Counted from the stretch's first letter, positions 42,783-55,171 are shown. The stretch is 64,000 bases of DNA from Adiantum capillus-veneris (GCA_014529385.2 CM043959.1:85913029-85977028), one strand, 5' to 3'. Translations and numbers: made by a program. Notes: generated by a model not told the origin, from the letters alone.

Positions 42783-43330
42783 ATACGATTTCTTTTGTTT
42801 CATAGAACATTGTAAATGGATTGATGCAACTCTGTATATCCATGGTGCTATCTCAAGCTTCTTGTCCCAATGATGATATAATTTGTTAGTACGGTCTTGA
42901 TTGCCTTGTTAATTCTCTTTGCTTGTCCATTCCTTGATCAAGAAGATTTTCTTCATGGTCTGAATTGTCTCCTTGATGAAATCAGTCCCTTATTTTGAAA
43001 CAATTTCAATTGGATAGCCAAATCTTCAAATCACATGCATATACAAGAGCCATGTTGTTGACTTTGCATTGTTGTTGGATAATGCTTTAGCCTCACATCC
43101 ACTTACTAATATAACATGTTTTTGTTACAATCTATTTGTTCTTCCTGGGGGTGACCTTTTTGAATGGATCCATGAAGTTCAATTCTCATTTCATAAACAC
43201 CTCTAATGGTTTGTATGGAGATCAGAGGTATCCTATCTGCTGCGGTTAGCCTTTTCATTCTTTGACAAATATCACAAGTCTTATAGAAGACCATAACTTC
43301 AACCATCATACTCTACCACCATAGCCCTAC
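42783..43330 (-). pseudogene. Gypsy F integrase N-terminal part and core
   Basis: VFYKTCDICQRMKRLTAADR is the end of the zinc-binding domain (C-x2-C). LEIAPWIYRVAS and FTMFYETKEIVL correspond to the usual WAYR and TPFxLVYGxExVLP. The middle of the core (43100-42880) is decayed and the catalytic residues cannot all be placed. Confidence 0.68.
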
Positions 43331-43699
43331 TTTCAAAAAAAAATTATATGTGATCTCTTGAACTACCACTTTAAGCTTTTGTGATCACTTGCATTCTTCC
43401 CTAGTAAACACACCTTCATAGTATCCCATCACTGCCTAGTCACCTCCAATGATGGTAAATACCAAACTTGTGAGTATCAGTGCCTTCTTCTTTGCATAGG
43501 ATCAATACTCTGAAAATCCCTAAAACTGAATAAAATATACACATCTTTCAAGTCTCGATGTAGCCCATCCACTGTCAAATTTTGAAACAGCTTAGCATCT
43601 ACCGGATCATCTCGCATTGAAGTTTTTGAGATGCCTCCTATGCTTTTCAATAAAAATTCAGCACCATAGTGAATCTTGTTTAGCTATGGAAAATTTCGA
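43331..43699 (-). other. RNase H-integrase junction, decayed
   Basis: Expected to hold the end of RNase H; only scattered gypsy-like words remain. Confidence 0.4.
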
Positions 43700-45119
43700 A
43701 CTCAAACTCTATTAGGAACATCATCCATCAATCTTCCTTGGATAATCTCTTTGTTGATCAAAAATAAAAGAGCCTGATGATCGATATACAAGCAAAACAA
43801 TTTGATCAACAAATAATGTTTGAACTTTGTTGCACTAAATACCATTCCAAGTACTTCTCACTCGATCGTGGAGTATCCTTGTTCAACTAAATTGAATTGA
43901 CACAACTGACAAAGTAGGCTGGGTAGTCCATCTTCCCATCAAGCTAGGCCGATAGACCTCCCATCACCATTCCAAATGCATTTATGTGCACATGAAAAAT
44001 GACATCTCAGTGTAGCTGACAAATCATTAGGTTTAGTCTCTTTCAAGCAGTAGAAACTTGTCTCACATTCTTGGGTCCAAATGAACTTCTTTGTTTTCTT
44101 CGTCAATTGATAAAACAGGAGATTCTTTCTTGCCAGCATGTGAATGAATCGATGATAGAATTTGACATACCACGGAATAAAGGAAGCTCAAATATATTTC
44201 TTGATGCTGAGACTTGCTCAGCATACTTCGTTTCACCATCGGCCATTTCCATACCATTACTAGAAACAATGTATCCTAGAAGTTGGCATTTTCAAACCAT
44301 GAATACTGACTTGAATCGATTAAAAAAAAATTCTTTTCCTTAATCTTTCAAAGACCATTTTGAGAAGATTGTAAAATAATTCATAAAGATAGCATGTAAA
44401 AACTCACTGAAGATCTCCATCATACATCATTGAAAAGTGGGTGGAGCATTGCACAATCTGAATGGCATTACCAGATACATGAATGCTTCCCCATTCAATG
44501 CTAAAGTCATCTTTGCTTGATATTTTGGTGTAATTCTGAGCTGATTATAGCCACTATAGCCATCTACATTTTGTGGCATGTGATCTCATGTAATAGCATG
44601 TCTATGAATGGGAGTGGATATGGATTTTTGATTTTCTGAGCATTGAGCTTTCGATAGTACATACACACTTGCAACTTTTCATTCTGCTTAGGTATCACCA
44701 CAATTGAGAATAGCCGATCGTTGATTGCTATCTTTGCTGCAAATATGTCTTTCAAAAGATTATCAATCTCCTCTTTGAATTTCTTAGCATAGTTGGAATT
44801 TATTCTATACCACCACAACCTCACTAGTCTTGCATCTTGCTTGGTATACAATGCTAGCATACCTTTGGATCGACATCTTTCAAATCAAGGTACTCCTAGG
44901 CAAACACATAGTTATATTTATGAAATAATGCTTTGACTTTCATATGCTTCTTGATCTTGATCATTCTGGGCAGCTCCACTGTAGGGTGCTTCTTTGAGCC
45001 ATGATTCCATTTCTCTATTTCTTGATCATCTCAAAGTAGCCAAGTTCAACCACCTCCTTTTCTCTTGGCTAGAAACTCTACCCTCGTTTTCTGTTTGAGT
45101 ATCAATTGCATATTCATTG
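43700..45119 (-). pseudogene. Gypsy F reverse transcriptase and RNase H
   Basis: From 45119 down: VEFLAKR, KALFHKYNYVFA, DLKDVDP, then VRLWWYRINSNYAKKFKEEI and VCMYYRKLNAQKIKNPYPLP. RT ends with the YLSFLYSVVCQILSSIHSHAG and LFYQLTKKTKKFIWTQECET connection. RNase H follows weakly near 43900-43700 (FCLYIDHQALLFLINKEI-like). The catalytic DD box (near 44380-44420) is not intact. It would have made cDNA. Confidence 0.75.
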
Positions 45120-45214
45120 TGATAGGGAGGCTGTCTTAGCACTAATGTGTCGTAGTGTCTATAACCCATACAATTTATTGACAATAACTGACATAAAAGG
45201 CAAACATAAAAACA

Positions 45215-46045
45215 AACTAGGACTTACAAGACATCACTATCTACGAAACCATCATGTTGAGCTATCATTTGTTCTTTTTGAAATACTTATCCAAAGGTTG
45301 ATTGGTCTTTCCATCATGGATGCAAGGATTTTTGTTAAAAAAATACTTGGTTTGATGATTGTTGTCGCCATAGATCCCACAAGGTCTACTGCTGGTAGTA
45401 GGTCTGGTTGAAGTTGTAGTTGAAGTGCAACCACGGCTACATATATAGTAGGTATGATATAACTAACATGTGGTACTCGTTTCTCTTCTTTTTGCAATGA
45501 ATTGTCAATATTGTCCAAAAAGATGGTGCATCCTTCTCTTTTAAAATAGTTACAATGTGACAATTTTTCAAGTAGGCTATTAAGGAAAACAGGTACAAGA
45601 TTTTCATCGCGTAGAGGGGCTTCAACAAAGATTAACTGAGTTGTGAATGCTTTTCAATATGTTAGCTAAAGCTGAAATATTCTTGTCATCATGCATGGAA
45701 AGAGAATATAGTTCCATTTTAAGGCTCATTTTGGACCAAACACTTGGTGGCTTTAGGACCAAACACTTTCTCTAATTTCATCCAAGCAGCATTTGAAGAT
45801 TTCACGTCATCCAAATAATGAAAAATGTCATCGTTGAGAGTTGTTAGAATAATACCTAATTCTTACTCGTCCTTGCATTGTTGCCCGACAGATAGCGCTC
45901 TTGTAACTACAAGAGATGTGCTAGATTCGTCGATTGATAGGGGTTTGACCAGGCTCTAGAGATTCTTTTGCATGAGATATCCTTTCATTTTAAATTGCCA
46001 GGCATGAAAGCCAGATCTGCTAAACTTGTTGACTTTTGATGCCAT
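45215..46045 (-). pseudogene. Copia gag relict, homologous to the 25011 gag
   Basis: Starts at about 46045 (MASKVNKFSRSGFHAWQFKM) and continues KGYLMQKNL, DIFHYLDDVKSSNAAWMK, NCHIVTILKEK and the knuckle area near 45290 (PLDKYFKKNK). Stops and shifts are scattered throughout, several likely from C-to-T change. Same length and layout as the 282-residue intact protein. Confidence 0.82.
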
Positions 46046-46562
46046 GTTGAAGTCTTTAAGAAGCCTAGTAACGAGGTTGTATTGTTGATTATTGCACCGG
46101 CCTAATCTTCAGAGAGGAGGTTTTCATCTCCAATTATCTTTGCATGCACCTTAGAGAGCGTAGTGCGATGCTGTGAAATTATCAAGGTGCATTAACTTGT
46201 CATCGCTAACTATGTTCTTCTGTACATGTGTCTTGAAAAGATATTGCTTGCCTTGCATCTTGAGAGGGATTCCAAAAGCGAGGTGTTGTTGCTTGCAAAA
46301 CTGCCAATGAACGGTAGCCTTAGGTCCAAACACCTTGCAATCTCGTCAACAATGGTTCACTGAGACAACATTTCAAAATGCCAACTTGATGTGCTTGTTC
46401 ACCTGTGCCTATGGACTCTGTTCACAAAATTTTAGAATGCTACAATTACACATAACGAGGCCACTCTCTCCTTGCCTATGTTTTGTAGGTGTTTCAATAT
46501 GTTGCATAGGGAGACGAACCATACTTGGGCTATCGCAGCGTTAGGATTCGTCTGAATCCAGG
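46046..46562 (-). other. Leader of the gag-only relict
   Basis: Between primer site and gag; no frame. Confidence 0.5.
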
Positions 46563-46575
46563 GCTTTGATACCAG
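46563..46575 (-). promoter_or_regulatory. Primer-binding site of the relict
   Basis: The minus strand reads ctggtatcaaagc next to the LTR: tRNA-Met type. Confidence 0.78.
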
Positions 46576-46576
46576 T

Positions 46577-47013
46577 TGATAGGGAGGCTAGAGTGGACGG
46601 TGGTGAGAGAAAGCCATGGAAGCTTAAGAGCATGCAACTACAGAGATTGAACGAGAGAGAGAGAGAGAGAGAGAATTGGGCTCAATAAGAAAAGAAGAAT
46701 ACACTTATTTTTTTCTTGTACTGATTGAAAAAAGAGGACCTACATATATAGAGATCTTTAGCCATGCAAACTTAACTCAAAGAGGACTAAAGTGTATCTG
46801 CATGCTCCAAGATAATGTTGCCACATGTTCACACGGATGAACCAGACTTCGGCTTGGAACCCAACCCATTGAACGGGTCTTCTAACTCAGTATGTTGTGC
46901 TTTCATCTCTACTCGCTCAACAATTTAGTATGGATTCTCTACATTAGTCTAGTCATGACCTTTATCTGATCTATAGTTCTTCTTATCTTGATCAGACTGG
47001 TCTAGTGTTCTCC
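46577..47013 (-). repeat. 5' LTR of the gag-only relict
   Basis: On the plus strand it starts tgatagggag; its other end is gttctcc, so the minus strand starts gg rather than the usual tg. It contains a TATATA box (46745-46750) and, about 70 bases downstream on the minus strand, a CT repeat (plus-strand GA, 46653-46674). Confidence 0.78.
46653..46674 (+). repeat. (GA)n microsatellite in the LTR
   Basis: About 11 GA units; CT on the coding strand of the element. Confidence 0.92.
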
Positions 47014-47018
47014 CATTG

Positions 47019-47680
47019 AACTAAATTGTCCTCTCACCAAGATTGGGTTCAGTAAATAGATCAGGATTGTTGTCTTTATCTCTTAGTCTGCTCTTTGTTC
47101 ATCATGATAGCATTCAGATCAAACACTACAATGGCAAAAATATTCATAGATGCGAGCATTGCTCTTTGTCTCTTAGCCTTGATCTTTGTCTATCAAGACA
47201 ATATTCAAATCAATCTTTGCAATGGAAAAAATATTCATAGATACAAGCATATGCTCCATCTTCTTTGTCTCATACATTTTGGAGAGTTCTCCCGGTCTTA
47301 GTCCATTTCCAACTTTTAATATTATCACTCTTTACCTGAATACACCTATTGGGCCCTTGGATAATCAATGTCTAACTTTCATAATCATATATGGCTCCAG
47401 TAGTCTTGAGAGAAGGTTTTCCCAATAGTATCCCATATGCTCCTTGTACACGTCCATTACTAGAAAATTAGTTTTAGAATTCTTTTCTTCCACCCTGATC
47501 TGCATGTTCTCTATCAAACACATAGCCTCGACTACTCCTTGATCAGCCATTTGTATCCAAAAAGGTGCTAGTTTGAGATCATGGATACCAAGTTTCTATC
47601 AAAGATTCTATCCTATGATATTCCCTCCTTCTCCACCATCTAGTTAGTATTACTTCTGACAATGGTTTTCATTGTTTTCT
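47019..47680 (-). pseudogene. Gypsy F aspartic protease
   Basis: LDGGEGGNIIG replaces the usual LDGGSGVN-type motif near 47640. It is followed by KLGIHDLKLAPFWIQ, then MADQGVVEAMCLIENMQIRV and NFLVMDVYKEHMGYY. The remainder (to 47019, ending LVRGQFSSM) runs into the RT linker, whose next residues lie at 45119. The active-site Asp is kept in this reading, but stops follow. Confidence 0.72.
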
Positions 47681-49480
47681 AATCATGTAGTCAGCCTGGA
47701 TAATAGGTACCTCATCTCTTTGATGGTTCCTAAATCCATTGCCATGGCTTTTGATTTTTTTCTCTCTTATTTCTAATGAGCTTTACAACTTTTGGTAAGG
47801 TTCTTCTAATATCATCCAATTGAACTATGAGCTTTTCAATCTGCTCACGCACCTTAACATAAATTTTGTCTTGCTCATTATCAAAACTGTTGTTTGAGCT
47901 AGAAGACCTCTCTTCCAATTTGTTTTTCATAGTGCCACTGAGCTGACCTCCTATGTTCGGTGGCTAGTTGACCCTTTGATGAGCATTTGGTTTTCTCACT
48001 AGAATTTTCCCTCCCCATGTTAGTTTTCCTAGCTCTAGCCAAAAGTATGTTTTGACTTACCTCACTTCCTCAATTAGAGTCTCTGTAGCAGTTGCTTTTG
48101 TCTCGTCCAGTCCATTTCCAACCTCTTCCTCACCAAACACTATGATGGGCTTATCCACATGAGCCACTAAAGAGTACGGTGGAAATCTTTGGATGGGTTT
48201 AGACATCGAGCACTCGGGCTGCTTTGGCATCTTCTTTGCCAATATTTTATAGTCTTTGTTGTCAGAGTCCTTTGCTCCTACCATTCATTGATCACCTTTG
48301 CCTTGCCATTTGCCTTCTAAGTAGCTATATGCCGTTTCCATATTTTTTCTTCTTCATTCTGCTTTACTTACTTTTCAAACTCGTCCAGGAGGTCCTTAAT
48401 CACCACTCCTTTGCTTTTGGTGATAACACAAACTGAGACTCGTTCTGTTGGATTTGGCCAAACTCCTGGTTTCATTTTATCGTGATATTGGGATGCAAAA
48501 TGATCATATTTCTCGCAATTTTATCACTTAAAGTTTCTCTTTCCAAAATCAACCCTACCTCACTCTAGGCCATCTCCAACTTTCCAACTAAGAGTGTAGT
48601 CTTGGACATTGTCATGCAGGCTATTTTCTTTGATATTTACTCAAGCTTTCTTATCCATGACAATTTCTTTTTGGCTTTAACTTGATCATTTGAATCATTG
48701 TCAGATAAAGTGGAACTAGAACTCGATTCCAACTCCTTAGATAATATGTCATTGTCACTGAAATCACGTCTTCCCTTATGACAATTTTATTTCTTAGCTT
48801 GTTGCTCCACCTTTAGTGCTCTCTAGAATTGATCATTAAAATTTCTAGTTGGCATTAGAACCTAGTGTTTCCTAAGCTTCATACTTTTGAATCCATTGAA
48901 GAGCGAGGTCTACATTTTCTTCTCTGATGGGGGTTCATGCAGTTGTCTTGTTAGTTCTTTGATCTTTTTGACATAGCTCCAAACTAAGAGTTTTTCTTTC
49001 TTGATTTTATCCGGGTCACAGTGACTTGATAGCTACCTATTCCTTATTGACTATCTCAATAACTTGCTCCCAAACTATCTGCTACTCCTTTTGTTTGGTC
49101 ATAGTGGGGCTACCTATGCATTCTTGACTATCTCAATAACTTGCTCCCAAACTATCTGCTACTCCTTTTGTTGGTAATAGTGGGGCTCTATTAGCTTGGG
49201 TGTGGGACATAAGTCTTGCCAGCAAGTGGTCCATACTTTGATTAGCCGCTTATACTAGTGAAGTGTGATTGTACCAAGGTCTCAGATAGTGAGGCTCCAC
49301 AATGGTTATGACATTCACTCACATCAAATGATTATTCTCATTATGGTGGTACCGCTAAAATCCTCAAGCTATGCTTGCTTAGCTAGCCACTATAGCTTCT
49401 TGCATTAAGAGACCCTATTTTTTCAAAGACTCCATTATTATAACGCCATCATCTCTTTCAACTACCTCTACCTCTACCAA
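47681..49480 (-). pseudogene. Gypsy F gag, decayed
   Basis: Charged, low-complexity minus-strand frames: KDYKILAKKMPKQPECSMS, KKKKYGKRHIATQK, ELESSSTLSDNDSNDQVKAK and a coiled-coil-like EQIEKLIVQLDDIRRTLPKV. The knuckle near 48790 keeps only NCHKGRR. Placement upstream of protease supports gag. A direct duplication of about 85 bases (actatctcaataacttgctc) occurs near 49041 and 49126. Confidence 0.55.
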
Positions 49481-49539
49481 AGTCTTGGTATAAGTTACCA
49501 CTATGAACACCTTTCTTGCCATGCTGCAACATGTTATTA

Positions 49540-50320
49540 TTGAAAAAAAAATTAGAACAGTCTTTGGTTATAATGTAAGAATAGGTTCTTTGAATACAGG
49601 TCCTTTGGGTGATGGTGTATATTCAATATGCTATATGGCTAGGGTTATTTTGCATGTCGTAAAATATGCACAAAGCGATGCTAGAAGCTCATGTGTTGAT
49701 TGTGCTTTTTGATAAAAATTCCTTTACTCTACATATGGATTATGCCAAAAAACAAAGTAGGCATGGGATATAATAGCTTTTTTTATGCAAGCTCTAATTT
49801 GGCAGATATTTCTTACCTAATTAAGGAGCTAGAGTACAAGGTTATAAATGAGAATTATGATATGGATGATTTTCTTGTGGGACCAAAGATCTCAATGAGA
49901 AATTAGTTATAACTGGTGAGGTCGTTTGTGGTAGTACTCTTGTGAGTTTCTTGATGCTTTTCTAGATTCTTATCTGATGTTGCATCAACCCTTTAGACTT
50001 GTGATAGAGAGTGAGCCTAATCTTGTGAATTTTGGTGGTCTTATCTCTATATTGATGTAGGAGACGAAGTCTAGGGAGATTAAAAAAAGCCATTGTTGCC
50101 TCCTTTAATGCTTCTACATGTAGTAGGCATGCCCACATAACTAACAACACCTCAAATAAATATAGGTATGAGAAATCTAGCAATAAAGGCAAGAGAGAGG
50201 TCAAATGCCATGGCTATAGATCAAATGATGATGTCATCAAGAAATATCCCAAGAGTGAGGCTAAAGAGGCTTTATATGAAATAGGCAAATACGGTCGTTT
50301 GCAAATGATTTCTCAAATTT
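49540..50320 (+). pseudogene. Copia H gag and knuckle, decayed
   Basis: ISYLIKELEYKVINENYDMD then DFLVG, followed in other frames by TGEVVCGSTLVS and FLDSYLMLHQPFRL. This matches the 4902 gag block by block (DDMDTFLAGV, ISAGEVISDSSLVQT). The knuckle near 50198-50245 reads CHGYRSNDDVIKKYP: Cys and His ligands are mostly lost. Confidence 0.72.
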
Positions 50321-50329
50321 AGAGTCAAA

Positions 50330-50530
50330 AAATTTATGTTGTTGGATTCAGAATGGGCTTTTAGTATACAATGTCAATATCATCCTTTTATCTATAATAT
50401 ATGCATTACAAAATCTATGGATGGTATGTGGTACTTTGTTAGTGGTACAGCTAAGCACATTGTGTCTCATCTTGAATTGTTTACTTCTCTTGAAATTTTC
50501 TCTAATCGAGATTATGACCTCATCTAATTA
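50330..50530 (+). pseudogene. Copia H protease fragment
   Basis: MWYFVSGTAKHIVSHLELFT corresponds to the copia protease WxxDSGAxxHxxxxxxxF motif, with V-S-G replacing D-S-G. Inactive. Confidence 0.65.
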
Positions 50531-50559
50531 AAAATGTCAAAAGTAATGTCATTACTATT

Positions 50560-52250
50560 GTAGATGCTATTTGTTTCATAATTTTAGATACTTTGTGCTA
50601 CATTTTCAAACATCACGATGGATGTCTAATCTACAATCGCCCAAGTTTGAACGTGAGTCTTAAAAAGATGACCCTAAGGCCTTTTGTGAGCTTTTTGTGA
50701 GCTATCTAGTGTGATGATCCCACTCTGGTTGTAGGTCTTTATCAGCTCTACCCACACACCCGTTTTCTATAGGCTTGGTGGTTTAGGACAATAGCCCTTG
50801 AGGTAGAGGCTAGGTTATTAGGTCTAGGCTTCTAAGATTGAGGGTGAACCTCTATTGACTCTTTGGTTGGAAGAAGAGCTTGATTTCCACTCTCTACGCT
50901 TATTTTTGCATGAGTATGGCTTGTGTCATGTCATGTGTGTAATATGGACCTAGAAATGGTCTATCATTCATATATAATGTTCTTCTTGCTCTTCCATAGG
51001 ACATGTAATTGTATGAAAAACCACTAGAGCTCATGAGCTTGTGATTTCCTTAATAGAATTTTAGATGTGAATGGCCATTTTCTTATTGAAACTTGGGCAA
51101 ACTTCATTCTCTCAAAGGGCTTTGCCTGACTAAGCTTCACTTTGGTTGGCAAGAAGTTCAAAATGGATTACATAGCAACCTAAAGAGCAATGGTAGTCTG
51201 GGTACCCGTCGACTAGCTACAAAGATAAGGTAACAAAAAAGTTCTCCATACATGATGGGTTACTTTTTAAGGAAGGCAAAGTGTGTGCTATCCAGTGTGA
51301 TCACCATACTTGGACTTTGGGCCCTTCACAACTCTACCCACACACTAGTTTGGTATAACCTTGGTGGTATGAAAATCAATCCTTGCGGTAGAGGCTAGCT
51401 TGTTGGATACATAAATAGGACCCTAGGATCATTGGTGAGCTATATAGTATAATCACCACACTTGAACTCTAGACCCTCAATAGCTTTACTTGCACACTAG
51501 TTTGGTGTGGGCTTGGTGGTATGGGACACTATCCTTTGAGGTAGAGACTAGAGCATTGATTGCAAGCTCCAAATTTTGAGTGTTTATACATGAGTATGGC
51601 TTGTATCATGTCATGTGTGCAAGATGGGTCTGGTAAGGGACTAACATTTTGTATGTACTCGGAATCTAGAAGAACCTTTTGTTTTTATCTACACTTGCAG
51701 AACAAGGTCTTGTACTCATGTTTGTGGTGGATAACAAATATAATATTCATGTTCTCAATTTTGGTGATACTATTATAATACTTGACTCTTTGGTTCATGG
51801 TTTATATGGGACCAATAATTACAAGAAATATGTGGAAGACAACATGTGCAATTTTTTTTTGAGGGCTTTTTTTTGAAGGGGAAGGGAGAAAGGTCACTAC
51901 AATTGAAAAAATCCTATCACATGGGTTCAATACCAGGGAGTATTTTTTTCTATTTTCTTATATTTTCACGTATAAAAGGGTGTTGAAAAAATGTGCTTGA
52001 AAAAAGTTATAGATTGAACAAAAAACGGATCTTTTTTACTAGAGAAAAATTTACAGCTTTAGGGGTTTTATATATAGTACTTGAACATGCAATATTTATG
52101 TTCTACATATAGTGACTCCCCTAAAAGACTATTGAACATATAAAATTGTGACATACACGCAATGGTCATCTGAATCTTGCCAATTTTTTGTGCTTGCAGA
52201 TATTTAATATGATTTCTTCATTGCCCCTCTTTGATCACCATTGGAATATA
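50560..52250. other. Unidentified insert with three related ~120-bp repeats
   Basis: Related blocks at about 50694-50818, 51291-51406 and 51438-51555 share gtgtgatcacca, agctctacccacacac and ggcttggtggt. A second word, catgagtatggcttgt, recurs at 50919 and 51589. It splits the copia relict. It may be part of another element's LTR. Confidence 0.5.
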
Positions 52251-52252
52251 TA

Positions 52253-52356
<104 letters not shown>

Positions 52357-52455
52357 GGCTATATTTTAGGCAGAGTATAGGAATGGGTTTTTTACAAACT
52401 ACTCATAAATTGAAATTTTTCAATATTTACATTTGTGATCAATACTTTGAGAGTC

Positions 52456-52790
52456 ATTGTAATTTGCAACTTTGATTGTAATTTGCAACTTTGATTGATG
52501 ATTACTCTCGGAAAAAATGAGTGTACCCGCTTATGGCAAAGCCCACAGTGATGTGCTTCAAACAATTTCTACTTATGGTTAAAAATGTAGCTGGTACTTT
52601 TGAAAGAATCCTTCTAATTGAGGAGAGGAGTACATAACTACAAAACTTATTGTATGTTTGTCAAGTTGTTGAAAAAACATCAATATAAAGTGTTATGTAT
52701 CCCTTAAGAGAATGGTGTTGTTGAGAAGATAGCACAAGGTATGGGCAAAAGCAATGCTTTGCCATATATATTTGGGCTTTAGACTATGTC
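52456..52790 (+). pseudogene. Copia H integrase fragment
   Basis: LIDDYSRKK then VYPLMAKPTVMCFKQFLLMV and KNVAGT, the copia integrase core after its first Asp. A 19-base duplication (tgtaatttgcaactttgat, 52456-52494) precedes it. The rest is decayed. Confidence 0.72.
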
Positions 52791-52899
52791 TAGTATGTAC
52801 AATGACAAAGAACCTTTTTCATTCAATCACATACTTTTTTTTAAATTTGGTGCAAGCTAATCTAAATATGATGCTATTGTAATGGCACACGGTATTTAT

Positions 52900-53260
52900 G
52901 TGGCCAACCCCTCGTCAAAACCAAACCATTGGTATCAAATGGATTTTCAAGTTGAAACATAAGTTTGATAATAGTATTGATCAAGAGTTGTGGAAAAATA
53001 TTATACTCAAGAGAAGGGCATTGATTTTTATGATACCTTTACTCCCACTTGTTATATGATTACAATACGAACATTGAGATCTCATGATATTTGGAATGTA
53101 CATCTATTGGACATGAAGACTTTCTTTCTTAATGGTAACTTGTATAAGAAAGTGTATACCATGCAATTTAGTGTTTTTGTTCAAAGAAGATAGGAATACA
53201 AAGTGTGCAGGCTTAAGAAGGCTTTGCAGCTCATTTTTCTTTAGAAACTTATGCGTTTTG
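52900..53260 (+). pseudogene. Copia H reverse transcriptase fragment
   Basis: GIKWIFKLKHK-like residues near 52935, then YTQEKGIDFYDTFTPTCYM, TIRTLRSHDIWNVHLLDMKT and FFLNGNLYKKVY. This is the conserved start of copia RT; the catalytic YVDD part is missing. Confidence 0.8.
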
Positions 53261-54149
53261 CAAAGACCCCATTTTTTATTTCAATTTTTTTAGTTTTTAC
53301 CAAATATAAATCCCCTTATTTTGAGCTTATGGCTATACCTACATTTTTTGAGGTGCACCTCTAAATATTAAAGCAAGTCCAAAAACCATCCAAGAGTATG
53401 ATGAAGATCCAAAAAAATGGAGGAGGGAACAAATAGACCACTTACTACCACGTGTCAACCTGTACGAATTGTCCCACAATTTGCCTTGACATGCTCATGT
53501 GGCACTATTGTAGTTGCACAAGATGGCACATGCCACATGTCAACCTGTACAAATTTATGCAATTTGTGATGACATATTGGCATGGCACTATTATACGGAC
53601 ATTAGGGAAAATATGGACTCCATAGGGCCCTTTGGTGTCAAAGATGCTTTTGGAATATACTGTCTACACCAATGAGAATGGATGTGTGGCCACAGTCCAC
53701 CACTTTTTGCATTTTTTTAAATCCCACAACTTGAATAATTTAACTTCAAATTTGTCAAAAAATAGTGCATTTGAATTGCATTACTGAGCTCTTTCCATAG
53801 ATATTTTACATGATATAGTTTTGAGGTACATAAATATGGGCTCTTCCATGCCTCCCCTTTTATATCCTATTGTTGAGTGAAATCCAATAGGTTGCTCTTA
53901 CAAGGCCCTTTTGGGGTTCGGATTTTTCCTAATGATAGTTTGGTTTCTACGTTGACTGATGACATGGAACTTTTGTACAAGAAACTTGCATTTTTTGTTG
54001 GCCGTGGATAGATTTTACGTGAAACATTTTGAAGCAAGAGATTTTAGTATTAAGTACTTTTAGATATGAATCTTTTGGGGGCTCTACTTTTGGTTGCAGT
54101 ATAAAGTATTTCCCAGTATAAAGGTTGTAGTTATCTATGTACTTGAGTC
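53261..54149. other. No gene; possible LTR debris
   Basis: ccacatgtcaacctgtac-type sequence occurs twice (about 53448 and 53536) and resembles family A LTR wording. Confidence 0.35.
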
Positions 54150-54641
54150 CAATCCCTCGTCAGAAGTGATTACACCTTGATCCTCGGTGGAGATTTCCAA
54201 GCTTGGTTTCTACAACACTTTCTCTTTAAATATCCCCAAAGGTCTTACGAAACTCTCGTATAAAAGCTTTAAGGCCATGGAGAAAAGAGATTTCTTTTCA
54301 AGTAAAGGGGAAACCAAGAGAGAGTCGTACTTGAGAAGAGTATGTCAATAAGGCCCACTTGAAAAGCATCATTTGGATAACGCTCTCATTGCATTCAGAT
54401 GATGAACCACACTTGCTGAAAAAAGCCTCTAAACTTTGATCTAGTTCCATCAAATGTTTCAAGAAAATTGATCTTTTGCTCTTTCCTATTTTTTTGTATG
54501 CTTGTCTCTCTAAGCTCTTGGATTTGATGCTACAAATGTTGCACCACTAGAACGAAGACTCTGGGTTGTTTTTCTTGATGTTGAGTATTGCTCTTACACA
54601 ACTCTTGAAGTTGTTACTGGATGCTTTGCAAGGTGGTGATG
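54150..54641 (-). pseudogene. Chromovirus B gag relict, copy 2
   Basis: Aligns with 19600-20130 (ccttgatcctcggtgg, atccccaaagg, gatgctttgcaaggtggtga). Minus strand, many stops. Cut at 54642 by family A element 2; the leader and LTR of the same B copy continue at 58106. Confidence 0.7.
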
Positions 54642-55171
54642 TATTACAAACTTGGACCCCCCAAGTCAAAAATTTGGCATGACACATGAAAGAATCACCT
54701 AAAACACTTCACAAACTTTATCACAGTTTTAAAATAGACTCGACATGACCCGATGTAGTTTCATGTCCAAAGGTATTGGCCCCAAAGTCAGGCTCCCCTT
54801 TTGGTATTTATTTTTATATTAGTGCTCGAGCAAAGTTACAGAGTCCAAGGGTCCTCTCTACCCAACTGCTCGTCAACAGATTGGGTTGAAGAGGTCCTCA
54901 AGTTCTTATTTATAGGCCCATTGCCTTCAAAATCAAAAGCAAGTACATGAAAAGGTGCAAACTCAAAAGCTCTTTTTTCCAAAAGGAGTCAACGCGAATT
55001 GCTAAAATCCAAACAACGTGACACGTGGCAGAGCGCAAAATGCAAAAAATTGTATTGCTGCCATGTCAACATGTGAATGCAATTTGCAAAATTCCATACA
55101 ATTGTCCGTATTGCCCGCCACATCATTAGCTTTTGTCTTGGGTGTTCATGCCATGTCATCACTTTATGACA
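54642..55171 (-). repeat. Family A element 2, 3' LTR
   Basis: tattacaaac (first G changed to A) to ctttatgaca. The minus-strand TATA box cctataaataag is near 54905-54916. Confidence 0.88.

Larger units (their letters stand above)
45120..47013 (-). mobile_element. Gag-only copia relict (minus strand)
   Basis: cattg flanks both sides (45115-45119 and 47014-47018), and the F frame reads through when the insert is removed. It has a 437-bp 5' LTR (47013-46577), a primer site, a leader of about 515 bases, a decayed gag, about 80 bases of 3' region and a 3' LTR reduced to the 13 bases tgatagggaggct (45120-45132). As in the intact element at 24121 there is no pol, and the gags align along their length. 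The LTRs are of a different type. Confidence 0.82.
41345..49480 (-). mobile_element. Ty3/gypsy F relict (Athila/Tat-like, minus strand)
   Basis: Order on the minus strand: gag (49480-47700), protease (47680-47019), RT/RNase H (45119-43700), integrase (43330-41345). Two insertions split it: a gag-only copia relict (45120-47013) and a solo LTR (41904-42782), each with a perfect 5-bp duplication across which the F frame reads through. LTRs of F itself are not recognised. The style of the RT (YRINSNYAKKFKEEIDNLLK) is that of Athila/Tat-type plant elements. Confidence 0.8.

Noticed and set aside
45120-45132. Start of a complete second LTR
   Set aside because: Only 13 bases match the LTR at 46577; the sequence then matches the region after gag, so the 3' LTR is almost entirely deleted.
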